A stretch of DNA of 5,100 nucleotides from contig JAEYRQ010000638.1 in NCBI GenBank assembly GCA_023435545.1, positions 1 through 5,100 of the forward strand, written 5' to 3'. The notes under the pieces were generated by a model. That model had not been told where the DNA came from. It worked only from the letters and a program-made list of their open reading frames with translations, and searched no databases. This DNA is from Pseudomonadota bacterium (GTDB lineage Bacteria; Pseudomonadota; Alphaproteobacteria; Rhizobiales; Tepidamorphaceae). How positions within the stretch are numbered: the stretch's first letter is position 1; each line of letters opens with the position of its first letter. Made by a program: the position numbers and the translations under genes. Below are positions 1 to 4,542 of this stretch, in pieces.

Positions 1-127
1 CCACGAGGGAGGAGAGCGGAGACCCGGTCCGCCGGCGCGGCCCCGCCCCCGCCTGCCAAGCCGGCGGGCGTGACCCGGAAATCAGCCGGATCGGAAGGGG
101 GGAACGGGGATGGAGCGCGCCGGTCAT
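1..127 (-). CDS. possible third gene of leftward operon, partial at window edge
   Basis: An ATG at 127-125 on the minus strand overlaps the stop of the preceding gene as ATGA. The frame then stays open for 42 codons to the left edge. A GAGG ribosome-binding element lies about 8 nt upstream of the ATG (within CCGAGGCGCC), the same style of coupling seen between the two genes before it. The visible peptide starts MTGALHPRSPLPIRLISG and becomes rich in Pro, Arg, Gly and Ala. I recognise no domain. The DNA here is very GC-rich and low in complexity, so the open frame could be chance. Its coupling and ribosome-binding site are the only real support. Confidence 0.35.
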   Translation of the reverse strand, partial: MTGALHPRSPLPIRLISGSRPPAWQAGAGPRRRTGSPLSSLV

Positions 128-345
128 CGCGGCGCCTCGGCGGCATCGACTGCCCCGGCCAGCGCCGCCGCCAGCCCGCGCGCCGCCGCCCGGTCGAGGC
201 GCAGCGATATGAGCGTCCCGTCCGGGCTGTGCCAGTCGACGATCAGCTGCGCCTCGTCGTACCCGTGCCGCTCGACGCGAATGCGCGCCGGCCCGCCGCC
301 GGCGGTGACGGCATCGACGGTCGTGGGGATGGCGGGGCTGGTCAT
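124..345 (-). CDS. small phage protein of unknown function (73 aa)
   Basis: This 73-residue protein starts MTSPAIPTTV. I chose the ATG at 345-343 because it overlaps the stop of the HTH gene as ATGA and has a GAGG element about 9 nt upstream; the frame extends further upstream but only as an antisense-like Arg-rich stretch overlapping the HTH gene. The middle (about residues 20-50) alternates charged and hydrophobic residues in a beta-like pattern containing DWHSPDGTLISLRLD. A short Ala-rich helix follows (about 52-70). There is no signal peptide, membrane segment or known motif. As second gene of the leftward operon it should be expressed with the Cro-like protein when the repressor is inactive. 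Function not recognised. Confidence 0.7.
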   Translation of the reverse strand: MTSPAIPTTVDAVTAGGGPARIRVERHGYDEAQLIVDWHSPDGTLISLRLDRAAARGLAAALAGAVDAAEAPR

Positions 346-602
346 GGCAGGGCCTCGCAGGATGTCGGCTGCAGGCGCCCGGACTGGCGCAGCCAGCCAA
401 GGCGGGTTTCGTGCCAGTCCTCGGCGCGAACGGCGCCGTTCGACACCTCGCGAAACCGCTCGACGATTCCGGCGGGCGCCGCCCGCTCCCCCGTCTCGTA
501 GCGGTGATAGGTGCGAGCGGGGTTCTTGCCCTCGACGCCGAGACGCCGGGCTATCTCGCCCAGAGAGATCTTCGCCTGCTCTCGCCAATGCTTCGGTTGC
601 AT
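342..602 (-). CDS. Cro-like helix-turn-helix regulator
   Basis: This 86-residue protein has a Cro/C1-type helix-turn-helix in its N-terminal half: the first HTH helix SLGEIARRLGV at about 13-23, and the recognition helix around ARTYHRYETGER at about 29-40. The segment GAVRAEDWHETR (about 56-67) resembles the GAVTPNDF-type segment I associate with small phage Cro-like regulators of alphaproteobacteria. It is divergent from the S24 repressor across a shared operator region, the usual place for a Cro antagonist. The ATG at 602-600 lies only a few bases after the predicted transcription start of the leftward promoter and has no Shine-Dalgarno sequence, so the mRNA may be leaderless. Which operators it binds cannot be read from the sequence. 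The family call is firm; the Cro role is inferred from position. Confidence 0.88.
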   Translation of the reverse strand: MQPKHWREQAKISLGEIARRLGVEGKNPARTYHRYETGERAAPAGIVERFREVSNGAVRAEDWHETRLGWLRQSGRLQPTSCEALP

Positions 603-610
603 GGCTAAGA

Positions 611-640
611 GTGTAGCCAGATTGGCTACCGAATTGTCAA
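611..640 (-). promoter_or_regulatory. leftward promoter (PL-like) of the HTH operon
   Basis: On the minus strand a perfect TTGACA -35 box lies at 640-635. With a 17-bp spacer the -10 is GCTACA (617-612); with 18 bp it is CTACAC (616-611), close to the CTATAT form seen in rhizobia. The -10 falls inside a perfect operator, so repressor binding would block RNA polymerase. Predicted transcription begins near 604-605, almost at the ATG of the HTH gene (602). Confidence 0.75.
613..629. promoter_or_regulatory. phage repressor operator, left site 1 (perfect)
   Basis: This is a perfect 6-5-6 inverted repeat, GTAGCC-AGATT-GGCTAC. It covers the -10 region of the leftward promoter. The same palindrome, with another 5-bp centre, lies at 2755-2771 in the same position relative to its promoter. 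Confidence 0.85.
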
Positions 641-663
641 GAGGTTCGTAGCCAAAGTGGATA
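634..663 (+). promoter_or_regulatory. tentative rightward promoter for the repressor
   Basis: TTGTCA at 634-639 matches five of six -35 bases on the plus strand and overlaps the leftward -35 box on the other strand. The best -10 is only TGGATA (658-663) at an 18-bp spacer, which is a poor match. A promoter must exist for the repressor somewhere between 603 and 698, but the exact elements are uncertain. Confidence 0.25.
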
Positions 664-664
664 T
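648..664. promoter_or_regulatory. phage repressor operator, left site 2 (degenerate)
   Basis: The sequence is GTAGCC-AAAGT-GGATAT: one half-site is perfect and the other matches four of six bases. It lies 35 bp centre-to-centre from left site 1, with 7 bp between its near edge and the leftward -35 box. The right control region has the same distances (2720-2736 to 2755-2771), which is the main reason to accept this weaker site. Confidence 0.65.
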
Positions 665-672
665 CGCGCTAA

Positions 673-689
673 GTAGCCGAAATAGCTAC
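673..689. promoter_or_regulatory. phage repressor operator, left site 3
   Basis: GTAGCC-GAAAT-AGCTAC is an inverted repeat with one mismatch from consensus. It sits 25 bp from left site 2 and ends 9 bp before the chosen repressor start at 699. This position suits autoregulation of the repressor by blocking its own promoter or early elongation. Confidence 0.7.
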
Positions 690-698
690 GAAATCGGC

Positions 699-1328
699 AT
701 GCAGAACCGCATCGCCGAAATCCGGGCCGCACAGAAGCTCTCGCAGGAGAAACTTGCCGAGCTGCTGCACGCCAGTCGAATCACCGTGTCCAAGCTCGAG
801 CGCGGCGTGATGCAGCTCACGCCCCGCTGGATGGAGCGACTGGGCGAGGCCTTGCACGTCGAGCCGGTCGAGCTGCTGGTGAAGCCGGGCGCCTTCCGCC
901 AGGTGCAGGTGCGCGGCGCCCTGCAGGCCGGCGTCTTCTCCGAATCCTTCGAGTGGCCGGAGGGCGAGTGGTACGATGTCGCCGTGCCAGACGATCCGGG
1001 CCTGAGGCCCTATACGCTCTACGGCGCCCAGGTGCGCGGCCCGTCGATGAACCGCCGCTATCCCGAGGGCACCTCGCTGGTGATGACCGATGTCATCGAG
1101 ACCCAGGAGGAGCTGCGCATCGGCAAGCGTTACCACGTCGAGCGCCGCCGCGCCGACGGTATGGTCGAGGCCACGGTCAAGAAGCTCTGGCAGGACGAGA
1201 CCGGCCGCTTCTGGCTTGTGCCGGAGAGCGACGATCCGCGCTATCAGGAACCGATCGGCCTCGACGGCGAGGATGGCGACGAGATCCGCATCGTCGGCCG
1301 CGTCGTCTTCGTCGTGCACCGGGAGTAA
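699..1328 (+). CDS. LexA/S24-type phage repressor (CI-like)
   Basis: This 209-residue lysogeny repressor has two domains. An XRE/Cro-C1 helix-turn-helix spans about residues 4-60 (LSQEKLAELLHASRITVSKLERG). A peptidase S24 domain fills about 68-209. The predicted self-cleavage bond is Ala77-Gly78 in ALQAGVF. The catalytic serine is Ser116 in VRGPSMNRRYPEG and the likely general base is Lys161 in ATVKKL; the conserved segment ESDDPRYQEPI follows at 176-186. All the expected catalytic features are present, so it should be inactivated through RecA after DNA damage. I chose ATG 699 over an in-frame GTG at 657 because the 14 extra codons run through the third operator and are not HTH-like. ATG 699 has no Shine-Dalgarno sequence, so a leaderless transcript is possible. 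It should bind the GTAGCC-N5-GGCTAC operators on both sides. Confidence 0.93.
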   Translation: MQNRIAEIRAAQKLSQEKLAELLHASRITVSKLERGVMQLTPRWMERLGEALHVEPVELLVKPGAFRQVQVRGALQAGVFSESFEWPEGEWYDVAVPDDPGLRPYTLYGAQVRGPSMNRRYPEGTSLVMTDVIETQEELRIGKRYHVERRRADGMVEATVKKLWQDETGRFWLVPESDDPRYQEPIGLDGEDGDEIRIVGRVVFVVHRE

Positions 1329-1333
1329 GACCG

Positions 1334-1651
1334 GTGCGCACGCTTCTGCCGGTTGCCCTGCTGGTGTCGTTGTTCGCGGCGTTGTGGCTCGCCGGCCTTC
1401 GCGTGATCGTTGCGCCGCCGTCGACAGCTTATCCCGACGGGGCGACCCTTATCGTGCAGGGAATGTCCGGCGCGTGGCCGGTAGATTCGCTCGATGCCCT
1501 CTGCATCCGGGCGCAGGGCGGCGTCAGCGAACTGTGCCGGACGATGTTTCTCGCGCCGATCGTGTCGGGCAACCTCGCCGTTGCAACGCTGCCCGGCGCT
1601 CCATGGCTGGCGGCCATACCTGAGACAATCGCGACTGCAACTCTCGACTAG
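1334..1651 (+). CDS. small membrane-anchored protein downstream of the repressor
   Basis: This 105-residue protein starts at a GTG five bases after the repressor stop, with GGGAG (1321-1325) as ribosome-binding site, so it is almost certainly co-transcribed with the repressor in the lysogen. Residues 1-25 (MRTLLPVALLVSLFAALWLAG onward) form one hydrophobic segment after a single Arg. This is an uncleaved anchor or a signal peptide, leaving about 80 residues in the periplasm. That part contains YPDGATLIVQG (33-43), a DSLDALC segment, and two cysteines (57 and 68) that could form a disulfide. A second moderately hydrophobic stretch follows at about 71-95. I know no named family with certainty. 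Because of its place beside a repressor, a role in superinfection exclusion is plausible but not shown by sequence. Confidence 0.75.
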   Translation: MRTLLPVALLVSLFAALWLAGLRVIVAPPSTAYPDGATLIVQGMSGAWPVDSLDALCIRAQGGVSELCRTMFLAPIVSGNLAVATLPGAPWLAAIPETIATATLD

Positions 1652-1725
1652 CAAAATCGACTCTCATTGCCCGCGCACGTTGTGCTAACCTCGCCCCACC
1701 GAATGACGGGCTGGGGAAACGCACG

Positions 1726-2688
1726 ATGACGAATCGACTAATCTCGCTGGCGCTCGGCGCCATACTGACAATTTGCGTGTCGGCGACGGGTGAGGCCGAT
1801 GAATATACGGCACTCGCCTTCTCTCCTGACAGTGCGGCGCTTGTCACAGGCTGGTCAAACGGCCGCAAGCGGCACGAGGTGCGATTCCATCGCGCCGCCG
1901 ACGGCCAACCCCTTTTTGGCTTCCGCACGCGGGGTAAGGTCGAGCAATTGGCCTTCTCGGCAGATGGCGGCAGCCTCGCGACGCTGCAGACCATGCGGGG
2001 CACCAAGAAACGGATCGAGATTTGGGACGTCGAGTCCTCCACGGCGCTCAACTCGACCATTGTAGATTCGGTCTCGCCCTTCGGTCACGACCAATTGGCA
2101 TTGTTCGGCAGCGTCGAGACGGCCGCCGTGGCCCGCACGGGAAAGCCGAGCATTTTGTGGAACTACGGCGCCGGCAAGAAGAAGCTGCAGCGCACCTGGA
2201 CCAATTCGTTCGCCCGCACCACCAACGATCGAATCATGGCCTACGGTGATGGCACCAGCGTACAGGTGCGGCGAATCGTCGACGGCAAGCCGATCAGCAC
2301 GCTTCCATCCTCCAGCAGTTCATCGCCGACAGGTCTCGCCTTCGGCGATGGCAACAAACGCATCGCTGTGGCCCGCGGCGTGAACGTCGAAATCTGGTCG
2401 GCAAGACAGGGTGACCGGCAACGTGTTCTTCGCGCGCCTGATTACGTGAAGGGCTTGGCCTTCCAGCCGTGGGGAGTGCGGGTCGCCATCGCATCGTGGG
2501 ACAATCCCATCCTCATCTACAACGCGAGAACCGGTGCTCGGCTGTTGCGGCTCAGGGCCGACGATCTGGACTGGTACGAGGACGTCGCCATCGCCAACAA
2601 AGGCGCCCGCGTTGCTGGGCTGACCCTCCTTGGACGCATCCGTGTCTGGAACAGTCTCAGTGGAAAGCCGCTCTACAGCCTGCCGTAG
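1726..2688 (+). CDS. secreted WD40-like seven-bladed beta-propeller protein
   Basis: The 320-residue product begins with a Sec-type signal peptide (MTNR, then a hydrophobic core at 5-20), with possible cleavage after Ala20 or Ala24, and should be periplasmic. The rest divides into seven repeats of about 38-45 residues, starting near 27, 71, 112, 158, 199, 240 and 283. The best ones carry an LAFS(P/A)D-like opening and a WD-type ending, such as IEIWDVES, VEIWSARQG and IRVWNSLSG. Seven repeats would close a complete propeller. A run of six serines (195-200) links two blades. The ATG is preceded by GGGGA at 1713-1717. A gap of 74 bp separates it from the membrane protein, and no convincing promoter is visible there. 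Codon choice is less GC-rich at third positions than in the neighbours (ATA, ACA, TTT, AAT, AGT occur early), suggesting recently acquired cargo. Such propellers bind proteins or peptides; the partner here is unknown. Confidence 0.85.
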   Translation: MTNRLISLALGAILTICVSATGEADEYTALAFSPDSAALVTGWSNGRKRHEVRFHRAADGQPLFGFRTRGKVEQLAFSADGGSLATLQTMRGTKKRIEIWDVESSTALNSTIVDSVSPFGHDQLALFGSVETAAVARTGKPSILWNYGAGKKKLQRTWTNSFARTTNDRIMAYGDGTSVQVRRIVDGKPISTLPSSSSSSPTGLAFGDGNKRIAVARGVNVEIWSARQGDRQRVLRAPDYVKGLAFQPWGVRVAIASWDNPILIYNARTGARLLRLRADDLDWYEDVAIANKGARVAGLTLLGRIRVWNSLSGKPLYSLP

Positions 2689-2719
2689 GTCCAAATCGCC
2701 GACTGAGCGGGACGGTGTT

Positions 2720-2736
2720 GTAGCCATAACGGATAC
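2720..2736. promoter_or_regulatory. phage repressor operator, right site 2
   Basis: GTAGCC-ATAAC-GGATAC is an inverted repeat with one mismatch from consensus. It ends 7 bp before the TTGACA -35 box and lies exactly 35 bp centre-to-centre from right site 1, mirroring left sites 2 and 1. Confidence 0.75.
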
Positions 2737-2743
2737 AAACCGG

Positions 2744-2773
2744 TTGACATTATCGTAGCCAACATGGCTACAT
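2744..2773 (+). promoter_or_regulatory. rightward early promoter (PR-like)
   Basis: A perfect TTGACA -35 box lies at 2744-2749. The -10 is GCTACA (2767-2772, 17-bp spacer) or CTACAT (2768-2773, 18-bp spacer). It overlaps a perfect operator and has a second operator directly upstream, so it should be shut in the lysogen. Predicted transcription starts near 2779-2781, about 25 nt before the first early gene at 2805. Confidence 0.8.
2755..2771. promoter_or_regulatory. phage repressor operator, right site 1 (perfect)
   Basis: GTAGCC-AACAT-GGCTAC is a perfect 6-5-6 inverted repeat. It begins 5 bp after the -35 box and covers the -10 region, the same geometry as left site 1 and the leftward promoter. 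Confidence 0.85.
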
Positions 2774-2774
2774 A

Positions 2775-2799
2775 CCTCCGTGACGTTCACCCACGGAGG
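2775..2799 (+). promoter_or_regulatory. hairpin enclosing the ribosome-binding site of the first early gene
   Basis: CCTCCGTG (2775-2782) is perfectly complementary to CACGGAGG (2792-2799), with a 9-nt loop. The 3' arm contains the strong GGAGG Shine-Dalgarno sequence, 5 nt before the ATG at 2805. In RNA the hairpin would hide this site. The predicted start of the rightward promoter falls inside the 5' arm, so early transcripts may lack most of it, while read-through RNA from upstream would carry it whole. Confidence 0.5.
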
Positions 2800-2804
2800 T
2801 TCCC

Positions 2805-3104
2805 ATGTGCGACGACACCCCCGCCCCGGCCACCGAGACGCCGGACACCGACGCATCGGCCGGCGCCGCCGCCCCCTTCCGCCCCGACCGCGAGGCGCTG
2901 ACCGCGCCCGTTCCGGTCCGCATGGCCAACACCATGATCGACCGGATGGCGGCCACCGGCGCCTGCACGATCCGCGATCTGCTCGAGGCGGATTTCACGT
3001 CGGAAGAGATCATCGAGCACCAGGCCGAGGCCCGAAGCCTCGCCATGGCGCGCGCGACGCGCCGTCTCGATGCCGACAACGTCGCCGACGCTGCAGCAGC
3101 CTGA
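2805..3104 (+). CDS. first early-operon protein, unknown function (99 aa)
   Basis: This 99-residue protein is preceded by a very good ribosome-binding site (GGAGG at 2795-2799) and is the first gene after the repressed early promoter. Residues 1-30 are an acidic, Ala/Pro-rich disordered stretch. From about 35 the sequence looks folded and helical: VRMANTMIDRMAATGACTIRD, then LLEADFTSEEIIEHQAEARS. The IRDLLEADFTSEEI part reads like a short helix-turn-helix-like or helical bundle segment, but I cannot assign a family. There is no membrane segment. Strong first-gene placement suggests abundant early expression. Function not recognised. Confidence 0.8.
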   Translation: MCDDTPAPATETPDTDASAGAAAPFRPDREALTAPVPVRMANTMIDRMAATGACTIRDLLEADFTSEEIIEHQAEARSLAMARATRRLDADNVADAAAA

Positions 3105-3114
3105 GGCGGCGCCG

Positions 3115-3399
3115 ATGTCCGCCCCCTCCTACCCCTTCGCCGCCACCGTCCGGCAGACACCGGATGGTGGCGACGCGCTCACCCTGGCCGAGCACGGCCG
3201 CGCCAGCGGCAACACCCGCGCGGCGATGGCCCAGGCGATCGCGCTCCGCCGCCGCGCCTTTCCCCATCACGGGCCGGTCGAGCTTCGCGCCGGCCTCATG
3301 CGCGACGGGTTCTCGCTCGGCGAGCTGCTGGTCTGGTACGCCGACGCGCTGGCCGAGATCGAGGCCTGCGCACCCCGTACTTCCTGTGAGGCGGCGTGA
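3115..3399 (+). CDS. second early-operon protein, unknown function (94 aa)
   Basis: I chose the ATG at 3115, 10 bp after the previous stop, with GAGGCGG (3103-3109) as ribosome-binding site. An in-frame ATG at 3070 would overlap the preceding gene by 35 bases and add a Pro/Thr-rich tail. The 94-residue product has a likely beta region (about 6-24, YPFAATVRQTPDGGDALTLA). Two helices follow (about 32-47, TRAAMAQAIALRRRAF, and about 55-82). The second contains DGFSLGELLVWYADALAEIE. No catalytic motif, signal peptide or membrane segment is visible. Its stop overlaps the next start as TGATG, so the two are probably translationally coupled. Function not recognised. Confidence 0.78.
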   Translation: MSAPSYPFAATVRQTPDGGDALTLAEHGRASGNTRAAMAQAIALRRRAFPHHGPVELRAGLMRDGFSLGELLVWYADALAEIEACAPRTSCEAA

Positions 3400-4010
3400 T
3401 GGACCGCCACCCCACCCTTGCCGTGTGCGGCCTCGGCCGCTGCGGCACCAGCATGATGATGCAAATGCTCCACGCCGGCGGCGACGCCTGCTTCGGCGAC
3501 TGGCCTGACTTCGAGCCCGACGAACTGCGGCCCGGCGCCGACCTGTCGAACACGTGGCCGATGCTCCATGGAACGGCCTTCAAGCTGATTGACCCGCATC
3601 GCGCCAAGCCGCCGGGAAGGCCTTTCATCGCAATCCTGCTGACGCGGGATCCTGCCAACCAGGCGCTGTCACAGTGGAAGCTGCTGCGCGCTTCCTTTCC
3701 GATGCTCGATCCGTTCGACCGCTCCGCTCGCCGCCGCTGGATCGCCAACCTGCGCGCCAGCGAGGAGAAGGCGCGGACATGGCTGCGACGCAATGCCGGT
3801 TTCGCGATCGAGATCACGTTCGAGGAAGTTCTCGCCGCCCCGCGTTCTGTGGCCGAACGGCTCGCCGCTCTCCCCCGCCTCCCGGCCCACAACCTCAACG
3901 TCGATGCGATGGTTGCCGCGGTGCGACCGCGCCCATCCGGGGCCATGTGCGCACCGGACCTCGCGATCGAGGCGGCCCTGATCAGGGAGGTAGAGAACCG
4001 CCATGGCTGA
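3399..4010 (+). CDS. sulfotransferase-like P-loop protein
   Basis: This 203-residue protein carries landmarks of PAPS-dependent sulfotransferases. An N-terminal strand leads into the 5'-phosphosulfate loop LAVCGLGRCGTSMM (7-20). The 3'-phosphate-binding motif LLTRDPANQALSQW (80-93) has Arg83 and Ser91 at the expected places. A later segment, ITFEEVLAAPRSVAERLAAL (139-158), resembles the 'YEDLLADPEAVLRRL' region of the family. It is shorter than a typical sulfotransferase (roughly 250-300 residues), so the acceptor-binding part is reduced. A catalytic His is not certain; His57 in PMLHGTAF is one candidate. I chose ATG 3399 (TGATG overlap, GTGAGGCGG upstream); GTG 3396 is an equal alternative adding one residue. 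It ends 8 bases inside the next gene. Substrate unknown; it could also be a nucleotide-binding protein that lost transferase activity. Confidence 0.75.
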   Translation: MDRHPTLAVCGLGRCGTSMMMQMLHAGGDACFGDWPDFEPDELRPGADLSNTWPMLHGTAFKLIDPHRAKPPGRPFIAILLTRDPANQALSQWKLLRASFPMLDPFDRSARRRWIANLRASEEKARTWLRRNAGFAIEITFEEVLAAPRSVAERLAALPRLPAHNLNVDAMVAAVRPRPSGAMCAPDLAIEAALIREVENRHG

Positions 4011-4542
4011 GAGCGACACCCCCGACCGCCGCTCCCCGGCCGCGCAGATCCGCGCCTGCCGCCTGATGCTGGCCGAGACCTTCCCGGCCGCCTTCGCCCG
4101 GCCGGGCGGGGAGAAGCGGCCGCTGGCGATTGGCATCGACCGCATGATCCTCGAGCGCCTGCCCGAGCATCCGCGCTGGCTCCTGAAGGATACGCTGGGC
4201 GACTATTGCGGCAGCCAGGGCTATCTCGCCTGCCTGGTCGAGGGCGCCGCCCGTGTCGATCTGAACGGCCAGCCTTGCGGCCATGTCGACGCCGGCGCCG
4301 CCGCCCACGCGGCCCGCAAGCTCAAGCAAGCCCGCGGCCTGGAGACCGCCCGCGCCCGCATCGCCGCGCTGGAGACGACGCTCGACGCGCTGCTGCAGGC
4401 GATCAGCGACGACGAGGTCGAGTCGCCGGAGCCGTTCTCTGCCGACCGCCCGGTCCACTCAGCCCGCCTCCGCGCCGCCGCCGCCGAGGCAGAGGCCGTG
4501 CTCGGCCGCATCCCGGCCGGCGAGAGCCGGAGGGCGGCGTGA
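4003..4542 (+). CDS. ProQ/FinO-domain RNA-binding protein
   Basis: Residues about 15-108 of this 179-residue protein match the ProQ/FinO RNA-chaperone fold. Visible features are the FPAAF helix end (27-31), KRPLAIGI (38-45, the family's 'KPLKIGI' element), and a helix with DTLGDYCGSQGYLACL (63-78). EGAARVDLNGQPCGHV (80-95) corresponds to the 'GA.RVDLDG...G.V' core, with Arg84 in the RNA-binding position. Proteins of this family bind structured RNAs and sRNAs and alter pairing and stability. The C-terminal part (about 109-179) is helical and probably coiled-coil (ETARARIAALETTLDALL), with an acidic linker DDEVESPEP. It is not the Tudor-like tail of enterobacterial ProQ. The ATG overlaps the previous stop by 8 bases, with GGGAGGT at 3985-3991. 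It should be made early in lytic growth and may act on phage or host RNAs. Confidence 0.87.
   Translation: MAESDTPDRRSPAAQIRACRLMLAETFPAAFARPGGEKRPLAIGIDRMILERLPEHPRWLLKDTLGDYCGSQGYLACLVEGAARVDLNGQPCGHVDAGAAAHAARKLKQARGLETARARIAALETTLDALLQAISDDEVESPEPFSADRPVHSARLRAAAAEAEAVLGRIPAGESRRAA

Noticed and set aside
48..68. Short stem CCCGCC/GGCGGG as a terminator
   Set aside because: Six base pairs with a 9-nt loop and no T-run on either strand, in very GC-rich sequence where such pairs arise by chance.
669..1319. Long minus-strand open frame (216 codons) opposite the repressor
   Set aside because: It mirrors the repressor gene codon by codon. Its His/Leu/Ala-rich peptide has no domain, and the plus strand encodes a complete HTH-S24 protein.
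1652..1725. Promoter for the propeller gene in the 74-bp gap
   Set aside because: TTGCCC (1667) and GCTAAC (1684) are present but far too close together to pair; no acceptable -35/-10 combination was found.
1726..1776. Lipoprotein signal in the propeller protein (LTIC)
   Set aside because: The residue before Cys17 is Ile, not Gly, Ala or Ser as lipoboxes need; an ordinary Sec signal fits better.
2320..2856. Minus-strand open frame of 178 codons crossing the propeller end and the right operators
   Set aside because: It would run through the promoter and operators and lacks a start site or motif.
2780..3508. Plus-strand open frame of 242 codons across the first early genes
   Set aside because: Arg/Pro-rich out-of-frame reading of two well-started genes with good ribosome-binding sites.
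3296..3946. Minus-strand open frame of 216 codons opposite the sulfotransferase-like gene
   Set aside because: Ser/Arg/Ala-rich translation typical of antisense frames in GC-rich DNA. No ribosome-binding site or motif, and the plus frame has clear family motifs.
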